Origin: Candidatus Komeilibacteria bacterium S5_K13
GTDB taxonomy: Bacteria > Patescibacteriota > Patescibacteriia > UBA1558 > S5-K13
Direction of reading: 5' to 3'
DNA: 34,571 bases
Assembly (NCBI GenBank): GCA_019248485.1
Contig: JAEHGL010000013.1
Span: 1-34,571, forward strand
Position numbers and translations under genes: made by a program. Numbering within the stretch: position 1 is the first letter of the stretch; every line of letters begins with the position of its first letter. This document shows positions 1 through 8,600 of this stretch, in pieces. The notes under the pieces were generated by a model. That model was not told where the DNA came from, searched no databases, and worked only from the letters and a program-made list of their open reading frames with translations.

Positions 1-73
1 TTTAAACAGAGTCGCTTTTTTATTGACAAAATAGAGTCTTTATAATAAGCTAATTCAAATAGTAAAATTATCT

Positions 74-79
74 GGAGGA
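74..79 (+). promoter_or_regulatory. Strong Shine-Dalgarno for the gene at 84
   Basis: GGAGGA lies four bases before the ATG at 84. It is the only clear purine-rich ribosome site I see ahead of a gene in this window; nearly all other starts follow A/T-only leaders. It fixes the start of the 84-989 gene. Confidence 0.8.
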
Positions 80-83
80 TAAA

Positions 84-989
84 ATGGACGAATTAACTGA
101 TCTTATCGACAAAGTTCTTAGTGGATTGCAAAAAATGTACTCATTACATAAGAGTATAGAAAAAAGAAAAGAGGAGATTAAAGTTGCAATAAGGAATGCG
201 GTGGATATATTTTTTCAAGAAGATCTTGCTATGGAAGAGCTTTTCAGCGAGGCTACTTATATTACGAGAGAAAATGTTGCTAAGGCCATTTTTGCCAGTG
301 ACAAAAATTGGAATTTAAGTAAACATATCTACAATCACTTTTGTAATGATCTACAAGAAGAGTTTGATCCAGCAAGTGAAGATTTAGTAGAAGAGTTTAA
401 TTGTCTAAGAGATGTGGGAAAAATAATCCAGTTGAACAAGCAAGACATTCTGACGACTATAGATAGCTTGAACCACCTAAAGTTGGGTATAATTCCGATT
501 TTATATAGGACAAATATGCTTAAGCTAGTAAGAATAGATGGAGATGATTCTGGATTTTATTTTTTTCCCAATCGCGGTATTGATTTTAACTCTTTTAAAA
601 ATCGCAAAGATATTCGTAGATCTGATTTAGATAACTATTTTGGCTCTCTTCGTCGCGGTTATGTTCCAGACAAAGAATATGTTGTTATGTTCGTTGAGTC
701 TGATGACAACGACATGTTGTATGAGGAAGAGCTGATTGAAAATGGATTTATGAAAATGGATGTTTATACAGCTATTTTTATATATAGAATTACAGGAACA
801 TTGTTTAAAGATATTTATTTGACTAATCCTGATAAACAAAAACAAGAATATTGTTTTTCTCTTGGATGGGTAACGGGCAAGTGCTATGATGAAAATCGTG
901 ATAATCCAACTATTCGAATGTATTATGATGATGGTGTCTCTAAAAGGAATAAGAGGTATAAGTTTATTAAAGTTTTTGAATTGCCTTAA
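84..989 (+). CDS. Hypothetical protein, 301 aa
   Basis: I do not recognise this protein. It is soluble-looking, with no signal peptide or membrane segment. The first ~55 residues are charged and helical (K/E-rich around residues 23-36). The middle (about 130-185) has short hydrophobic strands followed by FYFFPNRGIDF, and the C-terminal third is rich in aromatic residues. The start is set by GGAGGA four bases upstream. The gene ends in a 14-bp perfect palindrome (981-994) that contains the stop codon and is followed by an intrinsic terminator at 1004-1028, so it looks like a complete single-gene unit. Its strong ribosome site sets it apart from its neighbours and may mean a different origin, but that is inference. 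No function is proposed. Confidence 0.75.
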   Translation: MDELTDLIDKVLSGLQKMYSLHKSIEKRKEEIKVAIRNAVDIFFQEDLAMEELFSEATYITRENVAKAIFASDKNWNLSKHIYNHFCNDLQEEFDPASEDLVEEFNCLRDVGKIIQLNKQDILTTIDSLNHLKLGIIPILYRTNMLKLVRIDGDDSGFYFFPNRGIDFNSFKNRKDIRRSDLDNYFGSLRRGYVPDKEYVVMFVESDDNDMLYEEELIENGFMKMDVYTAIFIYRITGTLFKDIYLTNPDKQKQEYCFSLGWVTGKCYDENRDNPTIRMYYDDGVSKRNKRYKFIKVFELP

Positions 990-1003
990 GGCAATAAAAT
1001 TAT

Positions 1004-1028
1004 AGGCATGGATTTCCGTGCCTTTTTT
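1004..1028 (+). terminator. Intrinsic terminator after 84-989
   Basis: AGGCATGG (1004-1011) pairs with CCGTGCCT (1016-1023), with one T-G wobble, across an ATTT loop. A run of six T ends at 1028. It sits just after the stop of the upstream gene and just before the promoter of the next unit. Confidence 0.8.
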
Positions 1029-1033
1029 ATTTG

Positions 1034-1042
1034 TGCTATAAT
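1034..1042 (+). promoter_or_regulatory. Extended -10 promoter, predicted leaderless start
   Basis: TGCTATAAT is a perfect extended -10 element. The expected transcription start, about seven bases downstream, falls at 1049, which is the A of the ATG at 1049-1051, so the transcript would be leaderless. The 14-mer ATTTGTGCTATAAT (1029-1042) recurs exactly at 23646-23659, upstream of a pilin gene. Confidence 0.65.
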
Positions 1043-1048
1043 CTTTTT

Positions 1049-1231
1049 ATGAATCAAGTTTTATTATATGCGTTTATAGTTTCTTTTGCCCTTATTTTTG
1101 GGGCTATTTTGGGTATATATCTTAAATTCAGACGAAAGCTAATAGCTGCATTTATGGCATATGGCTCAGGTGTTCTTATCTGCGCCCTTACTTTTGGGCT
1201 TATGGAAGACTGTTGCTATTCAAGACTTTGA
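1049..1231 (+). pseudogene. N-terminal fragment of a ZIP-family metal transporter
   Basis: From the ATG at 1049, 60 residues are encoded. They hold one membrane segment, then a short basic stretch (KFRRK) and the start of a second hydrophobic segment, FMAYGSGVLICALTFGLMED. This resembles the first two helices of ZIP-type divalent-metal permeases (GAxxGVLI-ALxFxLMEE pattern), which are normally about 230-300 residues with eight helices. Here the frame runs out at TGA 1229-1231, right after the second helix. From about 1200 onward the DNA instead matches a methyltransferase in another frame, so this looks like a deletion or recombination remnant and cannot encode a working transporter. An unrelated small membrane protein is possible but less likely. 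Confidence 0.6.
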
Positions 1232-1904
1232 AAGATTTGGGCGCATTGATTACAAGAGGCCACGTATTGACTCGCAATCTGGCATGATGCCACCAAAGCT
1301 AGCTCAAATGATGCTAAATTTGTCTATTTCAAGAGGAGTTGTATATGACCCGTTTTGTGGATCTGGCACAATACTTCTTATGGCAGGAGAACTTGGATTT
1401 AGCAAAATAATTGGTTCAGATATTTTACCCCGTGCTGTATCAGATAGTAATGAAAATTTAGCATGGTATGAAAACGGTTTTAATAAAAAATTAGACTATG
1501 AAGTTTTTGAGTCAGATGTATTATCACTTCCATCAAGGATTAGTAATTTGGAAATAGACTGTATTGTAAGTGAGGGATATCTAGGAAAAGCGCTACGAGG
1601 AAATGAGTCTTTTGAATTTATTCAAAAACAAATTGCAACATTAGAAGAGTTGTACATTAAAACTTTTGAAGTATATTCTAAGATTTTAGAAGAAAAAGCA
1701 ATTGTTGTTATGTCTATTCCTGTTTTTGTACATCAGACAAAATTATTATATCTTGACGTGTTAGAAAAAATTGAAAAATTTGGATTTAGACTAGATAATT
1801 TGGTGGAAGAAAAATATTTAGGAAAAAGGAAAACGCTTATTTATAAGCGCGATGATCAGAAAGTATATAGGGAGATAGTGAGGTTAGTGAGATTAGGGGG
1901 TTAG
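1161..1904 (+). pseudogene. C-terminal part of a TrmG10/Trm11-like RNA methyltransferase
   Basis: The recognisable part begins near KTVAIQDFERFGRIDYKRP (from about nt 1197) and continues as a class I SAM-dependent methyltransferase. The SAM-binding motif is D63-P-F-C-G-S-G69, preceded by MMPPKLAQMMLNL, a signature of the UPF0020/TrmG10-type tRNA guanine-N2 methyltransferases. Family members usually carry 100-150 further N-terminal residues, including a THUMP domain. Here the residues before KTVA (about 1161-1196) are the ZIP-like gene read in another frame. The motif IV position reads SEGYLG, where a proline before the tyrosine is usual. There is no ribosome site near any possible start. It is probably a 5'-truncated gene; translation from an internal start cannot be excluded. 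Confidence 0.6.
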
Positions 1905-1922
1905 TCGGGTCATTCGACCCGA
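1905..1922. repeat. Palindromic hairpin TCGGGTC/GACCCGA
   Basis: A perfect 7-bp stem with an ATTC loop, immediately after the methyltransferase stop. No T-run follows, so it is not a typical terminator. It belongs to a set of short GGGT/ACCC palindromes scattered between genes here, such as those at 24255, 24625 and 26023-26040. Confidence 0.6.
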
Positions 1923-1972
1923 TTAGAGAATTAGGATTTAAATATTAAATCTTATTATTTAAAAATAAATTT

Positions 1973-3328
1973 ATGGCACTACAAAAACAAATTTTTAAAT
2001 CATACGATATAAGAGGAGTATACCCCGATGAGCTTGATGAAAACTCGGCTCGTGAGATAGGGCTTGTATATTTATCTTTTATATCAAAGCGTACTGGCAA
2101 AAAACCAGAAGATATGAAAATTTTTGTGGCTCGTGATATTAGAAATTCTTCAAATAGTCTGCAGAGAGCAATTTGCGAGGCCATGGTTTCAAAAGGAGCA
2201 AAGATTTATGATGCAGGACTTATGTCTGTAGATGTGATTTATTTTGCTGTTGGATATTATGGTTATGATGGTGGGATAATGGTAACAGCGTCTCATAACC
2301 CAGGTGCTTATGGTGGCTTTAAAATGATTTCAAGTGGTGTAGATTGGGTCCGTGGAAGTGACTTGTGGAATCACAAAGATGAGGCGATAAGTTTTGACGA
2401 TAAGCCAGGATCAATAGAAACTATTGATGTGTGGAGTGATTACCTAGATCATATTTTTTCATTTGTAGATATAGAAAAAATTAAAAAATTACGCGTTGTA
2501 GTTGACTCTGGAAATGGAATGGCAGGAATTATGATTCCAAAGATTGTTGAAAAATTACCACAAATTGAGCTTGTCCCCTTGTTTTTTCAGCCAGATGGTA
2601 ATTTTCCAAATAGAAATCCAAATCCACTCACAGATGGGGCAAGTCAAAAATTATCAGAGAAAGTATTAGAAACCAAGGCGGATATTGGATTTATTTATGA
2701 TGCTGATTCAGATAGGGTTTTCTTGGTAGATGATGAAGGAAAGTTTTTGCCAGGTGATGAAATAATACCAGTATTAGCAAAACAGTTATTAGAGAGAAAT
2801 CCAGGCGCTGGAATTGTATATAATTTGATTTGTTCAAAAAATGTAAAAGAATTTGTAGAGAAAAATGGCGGGCGCGCTATTAGATCAGAAGTTGGATATG
2901 TAAATATGGGAACACATATGAAGAGTGATAATGGAATTATGGGAGGAGAGCTTTCAGCGCATTTTTCATATGCAAAAAATTATTATTCTGATTCAGGATA
3001 TATTTCATTTCTTATTGTGCTTCAAGCAATCTCAGAGGACGGTTTTAGATTGTCAGATTTTGTAGCTGAAAATAAGAAGTGGCATAGATCTCCAGAAGTT
3101 AGTGTTCCCGCAGATAATATGATTAAAATGTTAGATAATATAAGAAATCATTATAAGGAAAATATATTGGACGAAATAGATGGAATTACTGTTGAATTTT
3201 CTGATTGGTGGTTTAACGTGAGAGGATCAAACACAGAACCATTGTTTCGTATTACAATAGAAGTCTTAAATATTGAAGATGCAGATAAAAGAAGAGGAGA
3301 GGTGATGGAAGTGTTGAATTCGAAATAA
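1973..3328 (+). CDS. manB: Phosphomannomutase/phosphoglucomutase, 451 aa
   Basis: This is an alpha-D-phosphohexomutase that interconverts hexose 6- and 1-phosphates, feeding GDP-mannose or UDP-glucose type precursors for cell-surface polysaccharides. All four family signatures are present. The catalytic serine lies in TASHNP (S107). The metal loop is D243-A-D-S-D247-R, where the usual form is DGDGDR. The sugar-binding loop is GGELSAHF (E326), and the phosphate-binding loop is RGSNTEP (417-423). The length is normal for bacterial ManB/AlgC-type enzymes. The start is the only sensible ATG and has no Shine-Dalgarno. The gene stands alone between a hairpin and a REP-like repeat. Substrate preference (mannose or glucose) cannot be told from sequence alone. 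Confidence 0.9.
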   Translation: MALQKQIFKSYDIRGVYPDELDENSAREIGLVYLSFISKRTGKKPEDMKIFVARDIRNSSNSLQRAICEAMVSKGAKIYDAGLMSVDVIYFAVGYYGYDGGIMVTASHNPGAYGGFKMISSGVDWVRGSDLWNHKDEAISFDDKPGSIETIDVWSDYLDHIFSFVDIEKIKKLRVVVDSGNGMAGIMIPKIVEKLPQIELVPLFFQPDGNFPNRNPNPLTDGASQKLSEKVLETKADIGFIYDADSDRVFLVDDEGKFLPGDEIIPVLAKQLLERNPGAGIVYNLICSKNVKEFVEKNGGRAIRSEVGYVNMGTHMKSDNGIMGGELSAHFSYAKNYYSDSGYISFLIVLQAISEDGFRLSDFVAENKKWHRSPEVSVPADNMIKMLDNIRNHYKENILDEIDGITVEFSDWWFNVRGSNTEPLFRITIEVLNIEDADKRRGEVMEVLNSK

Positions 3329-3343
3329 TTTTTAATTTTATGT

Positions 3344-3447
3344 CCCCTCATCCCTAACCCTTCTCCCAAAACGGGAGAAGGGTATTTTGTTATAATTAAA
3401 CATTCTCCCCTCTCTATTTACAAATGGAGAGGGGGTGGGGGTGAGGA
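3344..3447. repeat. REP-like palindromic element, locus A
   Basis: There are two hairpins: CCCTTCTCCC/GGGAGAAGGG (3358-3367 with 3373-3382, loop AAAAC) and CCCCTCTC/GAGAGGGG (3407-3414 with 3427-3434). They are framed by CCCCTCATCCC on the left and GGGGGTGAGG on the right, so the whole element is also an inverted repeat. Related elements occur at 22799-22941 and 24338-24508. Confidence 0.8.
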
Positions 3448-3461
3448 CAAACATTGAAATT

Positions 3462-3490
3462 ATAAAAGGGCCAGCGCTTTGCGCTGGCCC
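3462..3490 (-). terminator. Intrinsic terminator of lemA
   Basis: A perfect 10-bp stem, GGGCCAGCGC (3468-3477) with GCGCTGGCCC (3481-3490), and a 3-base loop. On the minus strand it is followed by TTTTATA, so it serves the lemA gene reading leftward. It is the strongest hairpin in this part of the window. Confidence 0.85.
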
Positions 3491-3517
3491 CTATGTTTTA
3501 TGCGAGTATAAAAATAT

Positions 3518-4072
3518 TTAGAACTTTACCTGTACATTTTCCTTTTCTTCTTCTTTCGTTTCAAAGAAATCAAATTTAGAGAATTTTAGCATATTTGCAA
3601 TCATATTGTTTGGAAAAATAAGTATTTTGATATTAAAATCACGGGCGTTTCCATTGTAGAATCTTCTTGCTGCTTGAATTTTGTTTTCAGTGTCTGAGAG
3701 CTCATCCTGAAGTTGCAAAAAATTAGTAGACGCTTTTAGGTCTGGATAATTTTCAGAAACTGCGAATAAACTTTTTAGCGTGCCTGATAATGCATCTTCA
3801 GCACGAGATTTTTCATCCATTGACTTGGCACCCATCGCCATGTTTCGTGCCTCTGTAACTTTGGTAAGCACGCCCGCTTCGTGAGTCATATATCCCTTTA
3901 CTGTTTCAACGAGATTTGGGATAAGATCGTATCTTCGCTTTAGTTGGACGTCAATATCTGATAATGCTTCTTGTGTTCTTGTTTTTAGCGTTATAAGGCC
4001 GTTGTAAACAGCTATAATCCATATAATTGCAATGGCTACTATAGCTATAACAATATAAATTATTGTTGGCAT
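3518..4072 (-). CDS. lemA: LemA family protein, 184 aa
   Basis: This is a membrane-anchored helical protein of unknown biochemical role, common across bacteria. One N-terminal membrane segment (about residues 3-22) is followed by the diagnostic core SDIDVQLKRRYDLIPNLVET and by ARRFYNGNARDFN, both nearly textbook matches. The helical bundle continues to about residue 155 and ends with FPNNMIA and FFE motifs. The length is typical. The gene is convergent with the phosphohexomutase and ends at the strong hairpin at 3468-3490. Its leader on the minus strand carries an 8-bp hairpin (4083-4102). No Shine-Dalgarno is visible. LemA often sits beside a TPM/HtpX gene, but none is present here. Confidence 0.92.
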   Translation of the reverse strand: MPTIIYIVIAIVAIAIIWIIAVYNGLITLKTRTQEALSDIDVQLKRRYDLIPNLVETVKGYMTHEAGVLTKVTEARNMAMGAKSMDEKSRAEDALSGTLKSLFAVSENYPDLKASTNFLQLQDELSDTENKIQAARRFYNGNARDFNIKILIFPNNMIANMLKFSKFDFFETKEEEKENVQVKF

Positions 4073-4082
4073 AATTTTCTTT

Positions 4083-4102
4083 ATCGAGTCGTATGACTCG
4101 AT
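4083..4102 (-). repeat. Hairpin in the lemA leader
   Basis: ATCGAGTC (4083-4090) and GACTCGAT (4095-4102) form a perfect 8-bp stem with a GTAT loop. It begins 11 bases upstream of the lemA ATG, so it would lie in the 5' leader and could affect translation. It also resembles the other short palindromes between genes here. Confidence 0.6.
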
Positions 4103-4160
4103 TGTTAATCTTCGTCGAATTATATAATCCGACCAAAATTTTTATTATTTTTTAAAAATT

Positions 4161-4192
4161 ATTATTAGAAAGTAGTATCATTTTCTAATAAT
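4161..4192. repeat. AT-rich inverted repeat in the lemA/surface-gene divergent region
   Basis: ATTATTAGAAA (4161-4171) and TTTCTAATAAT (4182-4192) are perfect 11-base arms around a 10-base loop, between lemA (leftward) and the first surface gene (rightward). It could be an operator for either gene. No T-run of terminator quality follows on either strand. Confidence 0.5.
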
Positions 4193-4258
4193 ACTTTTAT
4201 TCTAGCACTTAATGTTAATTTTTTCAATTTTGCTCTTCCTTATTATTCATTTTTTTAC

Positions 4259-4264
4259 TATAAT
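4259..4264 (+). promoter_or_regulatory. Candidate -10 for the surface-protein cluster
   Basis: A perfect TATAAT lies 58 bases before the ATG at 4323. No convincing -35 sits at the right distance and there is no upstream TG, so this is a modest call. It is the best promoter candidate ahead of the four surface genes. Confidence 0.45.
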
Positions 4265-4322
4265 ATATATATAAATTCAAAATAAAAATATCTGGATAAT
4301 AGTCCAGACAAAAACAAAAAAT

Positions 4323-5663
4323 ATGAATATATTTTTAAAAATTTACATTAGAAGATTTTTAATTTTCTTTTTAATTTTTACTTTTTCTCTAACCTTTTTT
4401 ATAAAAGTTTTTGCTGCAGTATGGTCAGAACCATCCCAAGATCCACCAGGCGGAAATATTGATCCGCCAATAAATCAAGGAACTACACCACAAGCAAAAA
4501 ATGGTCGTCTTACCATAGGTAGTGACACAGCAAGCACCAATGACTATTTAACAGTTTTTGGATCTTCGAAATTAGATAGCTTAAATGTCAGTGGAAATTT
4601 ATCTGTATCAAGGTTTTCAAATTTGGCCACAACTACAATAATGGGATTGATGGGTGTTGGAATTGTAAATACAGAAGCAAAAATAAAAGTAAAAATTTAT
4701 GACGCAGATGATGGTCCAATTATATCTTTACAAGGGAGAGACGATAAATATAGGGGAATTAAAATAGTCACCTCTAGTTCTAATGATTTAGAAAGATGGT
4801 TTATCGGCGCAAATGGTTTTAATAATTTTGTAATAAGAATAACCACCTCGACCCCACCTTCTTCTGCATGGGACCCCCTAACAATTGATGGCTCTGGAAA
4901 TATTCAGCTTGGAAAAGCGGGCTTGAAAAATTGTTCTACAACTCAAGCTATTACAACTGATTCAAGTGGTAATTTAAATTGCGGAACAATTTCTGGGTCT
5001 GGAGGAAGTTCTTTATGGACGCTTTCGGGCGGTAATATTTATAGACTTAGTAAGGTGGGTGTAAATACAAGTTCACCATCTTCATACTTACATGTAAAAA
5101 TGACCTCAAATAATGTAGAGGGATTTAGAATTACAAGTTATGGTAATCTTGGTGTTGACGAAGGTTATTCACCGTTTGCTATTTTAGGTACTGATAATAC
5201 TACTGATCTTTTTAGAGTAAGACAAACTGGAAAAGTAGAAATCAAAAATCTTAATAACTGCTCTAGTATTAAAACAGATGGAAGTGGAGTACTTTCTTGC
5301 GGATCTTCTGCTGTGGCTAGTAAATATGTCGGGGTTACGGGATCTACTTATAATGGAAGTAATGGTGGTTATGCGGCAGCTAATGGTTTCTGCAATACAG
5401 CTCATGAGGGTTCTCACGTTTGCACAACCAATGAAATGCTAAATACTATTAATATGGGCACCGCAACTCCAACGGAGCCGTTTTTATGGATTTTCAACGG
5501 TCCTCCAGGATATATCGCTAGAGCAAATGACTGTGATGGTAGAACAAATAATACAGCCTCAGCCTATGGTTCGGTTTGGCAAACAAGCTCTACTTTGTGG
5601 GCAAGTGGTAGGGGTATGGTAACGCCATGCAATAGCAATAATAAGTTTGCTTGCTGTAAATAA
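4323..5663 (+). CDS. Secreted surface protein with Cys-rich C-terminal domain, 446 aa
   Basis: An N-terminal signal segment (residues ~11-32) ends in VFAA, suggesting export. It is followed by a proline-rich linker (SQDPPGGNIDPPINQG) and Thr/Ser-rich beta repeats. Around residues 118-165 lies one copy of a module (KIYDADDGPIISLQG ... ERWFIGANG ... FVIR) that recurs five times in the next gene. The last ~113 residues (334-446) form a separate domain with six cysteines (357, 367, 404, 436, 444, 445), with SHVCT, NDCDG and a terminal FACCK. This looks like a disulfide-stabilised, lectin-like tip domain. It is the first gene of a four-gene surface cluster, 25 bases from the next. The exact function is unknown; an adhesin or pilus-associated fibre is inferred. 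Confidence 0.75.
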   Translation: MNIFLKIYIRRFLIFFLIFTFSLTFFIKVFAAVWSEPSQDPPGGNIDPPINQGTTPQAKNGRLTIGSDTASTNDYLTVFGSSKLDSLNVSGNLSVSRFSNLATTTIMGLMGVGIVNTEAKIKVKIYDADDGPIISLQGRDDKYRGIKIVTSSSNDLERWFIGANGFNNFVIRITTSTPPSSAWDPLTIDGSGNIQLGKAGLKNCSTTQAITTDSSGNLNCGTISGSGGSSLWTLSGGNIYRLSKVGVNTSSPSSYLHVKMTSNNVEGFRITSYGNLGVDEGYSPFAILGTDNTTDLFRVRQTGKVEIKNLNNCSSIKTDGSGVLSCGSSAVASKYVGVTGSTYNGSNGGYAAANGFCNTAHEGSHVCTTNEMLNTINMGTATPTEPFLWIFNGPPGYIARANDCDGRTNNTASAYGSVWQTSSTLWASGRGMVTPCNSNNKFACCK

Positions 5664-5688
5664 AATATTAATTATTTAAAATATAATT

Positions 5689-8600
5689 ATGAAACATAAG
5701 TTATTTTTACCAATATTCTCTACGCTTTTTCTGTTTGTTCTAGTATCTGGGTCTGTGGCAATTGCTGCTAGTGGATCTTGTCCAACAGATGGCGGAGCTT
5801 CAAGTGGAGTCGTTTGTAGTGATAGTACTTATAAGTATTATTGTTTAAGTGCTTGTAGATCAACAGCAACAGCACCTCAATGTCCAAGTTGGAGTGGATT
5901 GCCTTGTAGTGATGGTACTTCTGGTGGTTGTATTGCTCATTGTGCAAGTGCTGACGCATGCGGTTTTTGCGCTTCGTGTGAAGCTGGTTATGAATTAATT
6001 GGATCTTATTTAACTAACCCCATTACTAAACAATGTAGGCCATTTGGAACAGTTTTAAAACTCGGCACCGACTCAATTGGACCAAACAATTTTATTCTTC
6101 AAAGTGCGGGTAATGCTTTTAACTTATTGTCAACAGGCGAAATAGGAATTGGAACAGAAGAGCCAAGTAATGAATTACATATTTATAATGAAGTTTCTGG
6201 ACCAATTATAAATCTACAAGGAAAAGAGACTAATTATAGAGGACTTAGGATAGCTACCTCTATTACTGATAATTCTGAGAAATGGTTTGTGGGAGTAAAT
6301 GATGAAAATAAACAGCAATTTGTTATAAGAACTAATGATATAGACGCTTTAATGATTAATCCAAATAATCAAACGATAACAGCATCTTCGCTTGCTGGCT
6401 CTGGCACTGTGTGTCTGCAGGCCAATAATGATGGATTAATTAGTAAATATGGAGGTCCTTGTGGTGGAACTGGCGGAAGTTTAACTGGTGGAACAACAAA
6501 TTATATTCCAATATGGAATAGTGCAAGTACAATGGGAACTTCTACGATTTATCAGGGACTAAACGGAAATGTGGTAATAGGAGGCACTACATCTAGCTCT
6601 TATAAATTATATGTTGCTGGAAGTCAATATGTTAGTGGTTCAGTCGTAGCAAATGTAGATGGCGTTTTTCTTGGTGGAGATATATATGATACAACAGATA
6701 ATTTGATGATATCTGCAGAAGATAATTTATATTTAAATATGGACTATAATGGCAATGATGATAATACAAGAAGTATAGTTTTTTCTAAAAATGCAGGCAT
6801 AAACTCAACGCCTACCTCTGATAATGAGTTAATGAGAATCACTGAGAGTGGAAGGGTTGGTGTCGGAACAACTAATCCACAAAACGAATTACATATATAT
6901 AATTCTTCTTCTGGACCTATAGTAAATCTTGAGGGAGATTTTAGCTCACAGTATCAGGGTATAAGAATTGGTGATAAAGATAATTCTAATATGGAGAAAT
7001 GGTTTATGGGGTCTAATAATACGGGGGGAAATTATGTAATTAGAAGAAAATCATCTGCCGGCGTTTCTACAAATGATTTATTTATTGATTATGCAACTGG
7101 AAATATTACTCTAGCAACAACTACAGTAAGTGGCTCACTTAATATTAGACCACTATGTGATGGTACTTCAAATGCCTTAAGAACAGATAGTAGTGGAAAT
7201 GTTATCTGTGGAACAATAACAGCAACCGGAGGTACTGGTGGAAATGTAGCTAGTGGAACAATATCTGGGCAAACGCTTATGTGGAATGGATCAAGTTGGC
7301 TTGCAAATAGTAATTTATTTAATAATGGTACGGTAATAGGGCTCGGTTCAAAAGCAACCGTTACGATATCAACTGGAAATATTGCAACAGCTGGAACAAT
7401 TACTTCAGGATTAATCAACGGACAAACAATTTCTAGTTCAGCAAATTTGACAGGAACTCTTGCTGTTAGCAAGGCATTAACAATAGATACAAATACATTC
7501 GTAGTTAATGATAGTAATGATACCATTGGTATGGGTACAACAAATTCAGATCCACTTATTAATGTTCAAATTCATGATGCTGTAAATGGTCCAGTTATAA
7601 GATTGCAAAATACAAACCTTAGTAATACATACAAAGGAATAAGCATATACGATTCTGCGTCTACTAATGAAAAGTGGTTTATGGGGTCAAACAACTCTAC
7701 AGATTTTGTTGTAAGAAGAGGTGGTACTACAGATGATTTAAAAATTGATACAAATGGAAAAATAATAGTAAATTCATTAATTGGAAATGGTGATAGATGT
7801 TTATATGCTAATGCAAGTGGACAAATCACCGCAACAACAACGGCTTGTAATACGGGGGGGGGTAGTTCGGGAGGAACATTACCAACTGGTATAAATGGAC
7901 AAACATTAAGATACAATGGAACGGTTTTAGAAGCGAACAGTAATTTATTTAATAATGGTACGGTTATAGGGCTCGGTTCAAAAGCAACCGTTACGATAGA
8001 TAGTGGGGCAATGGCCGTGGCAACTATCGATACTGGATTTGGACCAAAAGAAGTTAATTCAATAGCTGGATATTATGGTAATCAAAGTCTAAGAACGACT
8101 GATACGGTTACTTTTGGAACGACAACGATAACTCAAAATCTAACAGTTAATAACGGAACATTATTTGTTAATTCATCTAATAAATATGTGGGGCTTGGAA
8201 CTTTAACCCCAGGATATAAATTGCATCTTTATCATGAAAGTGAGGGGCCGATTATATCATTAGAAGGTGATTTTGGTTCTAAATATCAAGGAATAAGAAT
8301 TGGAGATAAAGATGACTCTAATAGAGAGAAGTGGTTTGCTGGATCAAGCGATAATCGTGATAGTAATGGTGATTATGTAATTAGAAGAGATGGTGATACA
8401 GATGATTTAAAGATTGATTATGCAAGTGGAGCGATTACTGCTTCAGGAGCGATTACTGCTCCAACAGCAACCTTAACACAGGGTTTGAAAATTAATACAT
8501 TAACTGGTTGTACTGCTGACAATAATGTTTTAAGAACAAATTCTAGTGGAAATGTTATTTGTGGGACTGTAACTGGAGGAACTGGCGGAACAATAACAGG

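Noticed and set aside
23-46. TTGACA (23-28) and TATAAT (41-46) upstream of the first gene
   Set aside because: They are only 12 bases apart; sigma-70-type promoters need about 16-18. One may be part of a promoter, but the pair as such is not.
1905-1922. Hairpin as terminator of the methyltransferase remnant
   Set aside because: The stem is good but no T-run follows.
3151-3369. Minus-strand 72-codon frame at the end of the phosphohexomutase
   Set aside because: It runs through the REP-like repeat and is antisense to conserved coding sequence.
4161-4192. Terminator in the lemA/surface intergenic region
   Set aside because: No gene ends here on either strand and the T-runs are interrupted; kept only as an inverted repeat.
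7089-7916. Long minus-strand frames within the fibre gene
   Set aside because: They mirror repeat-rich coding sequence of the plus strand, have no start signals and encode no recognisable domain.
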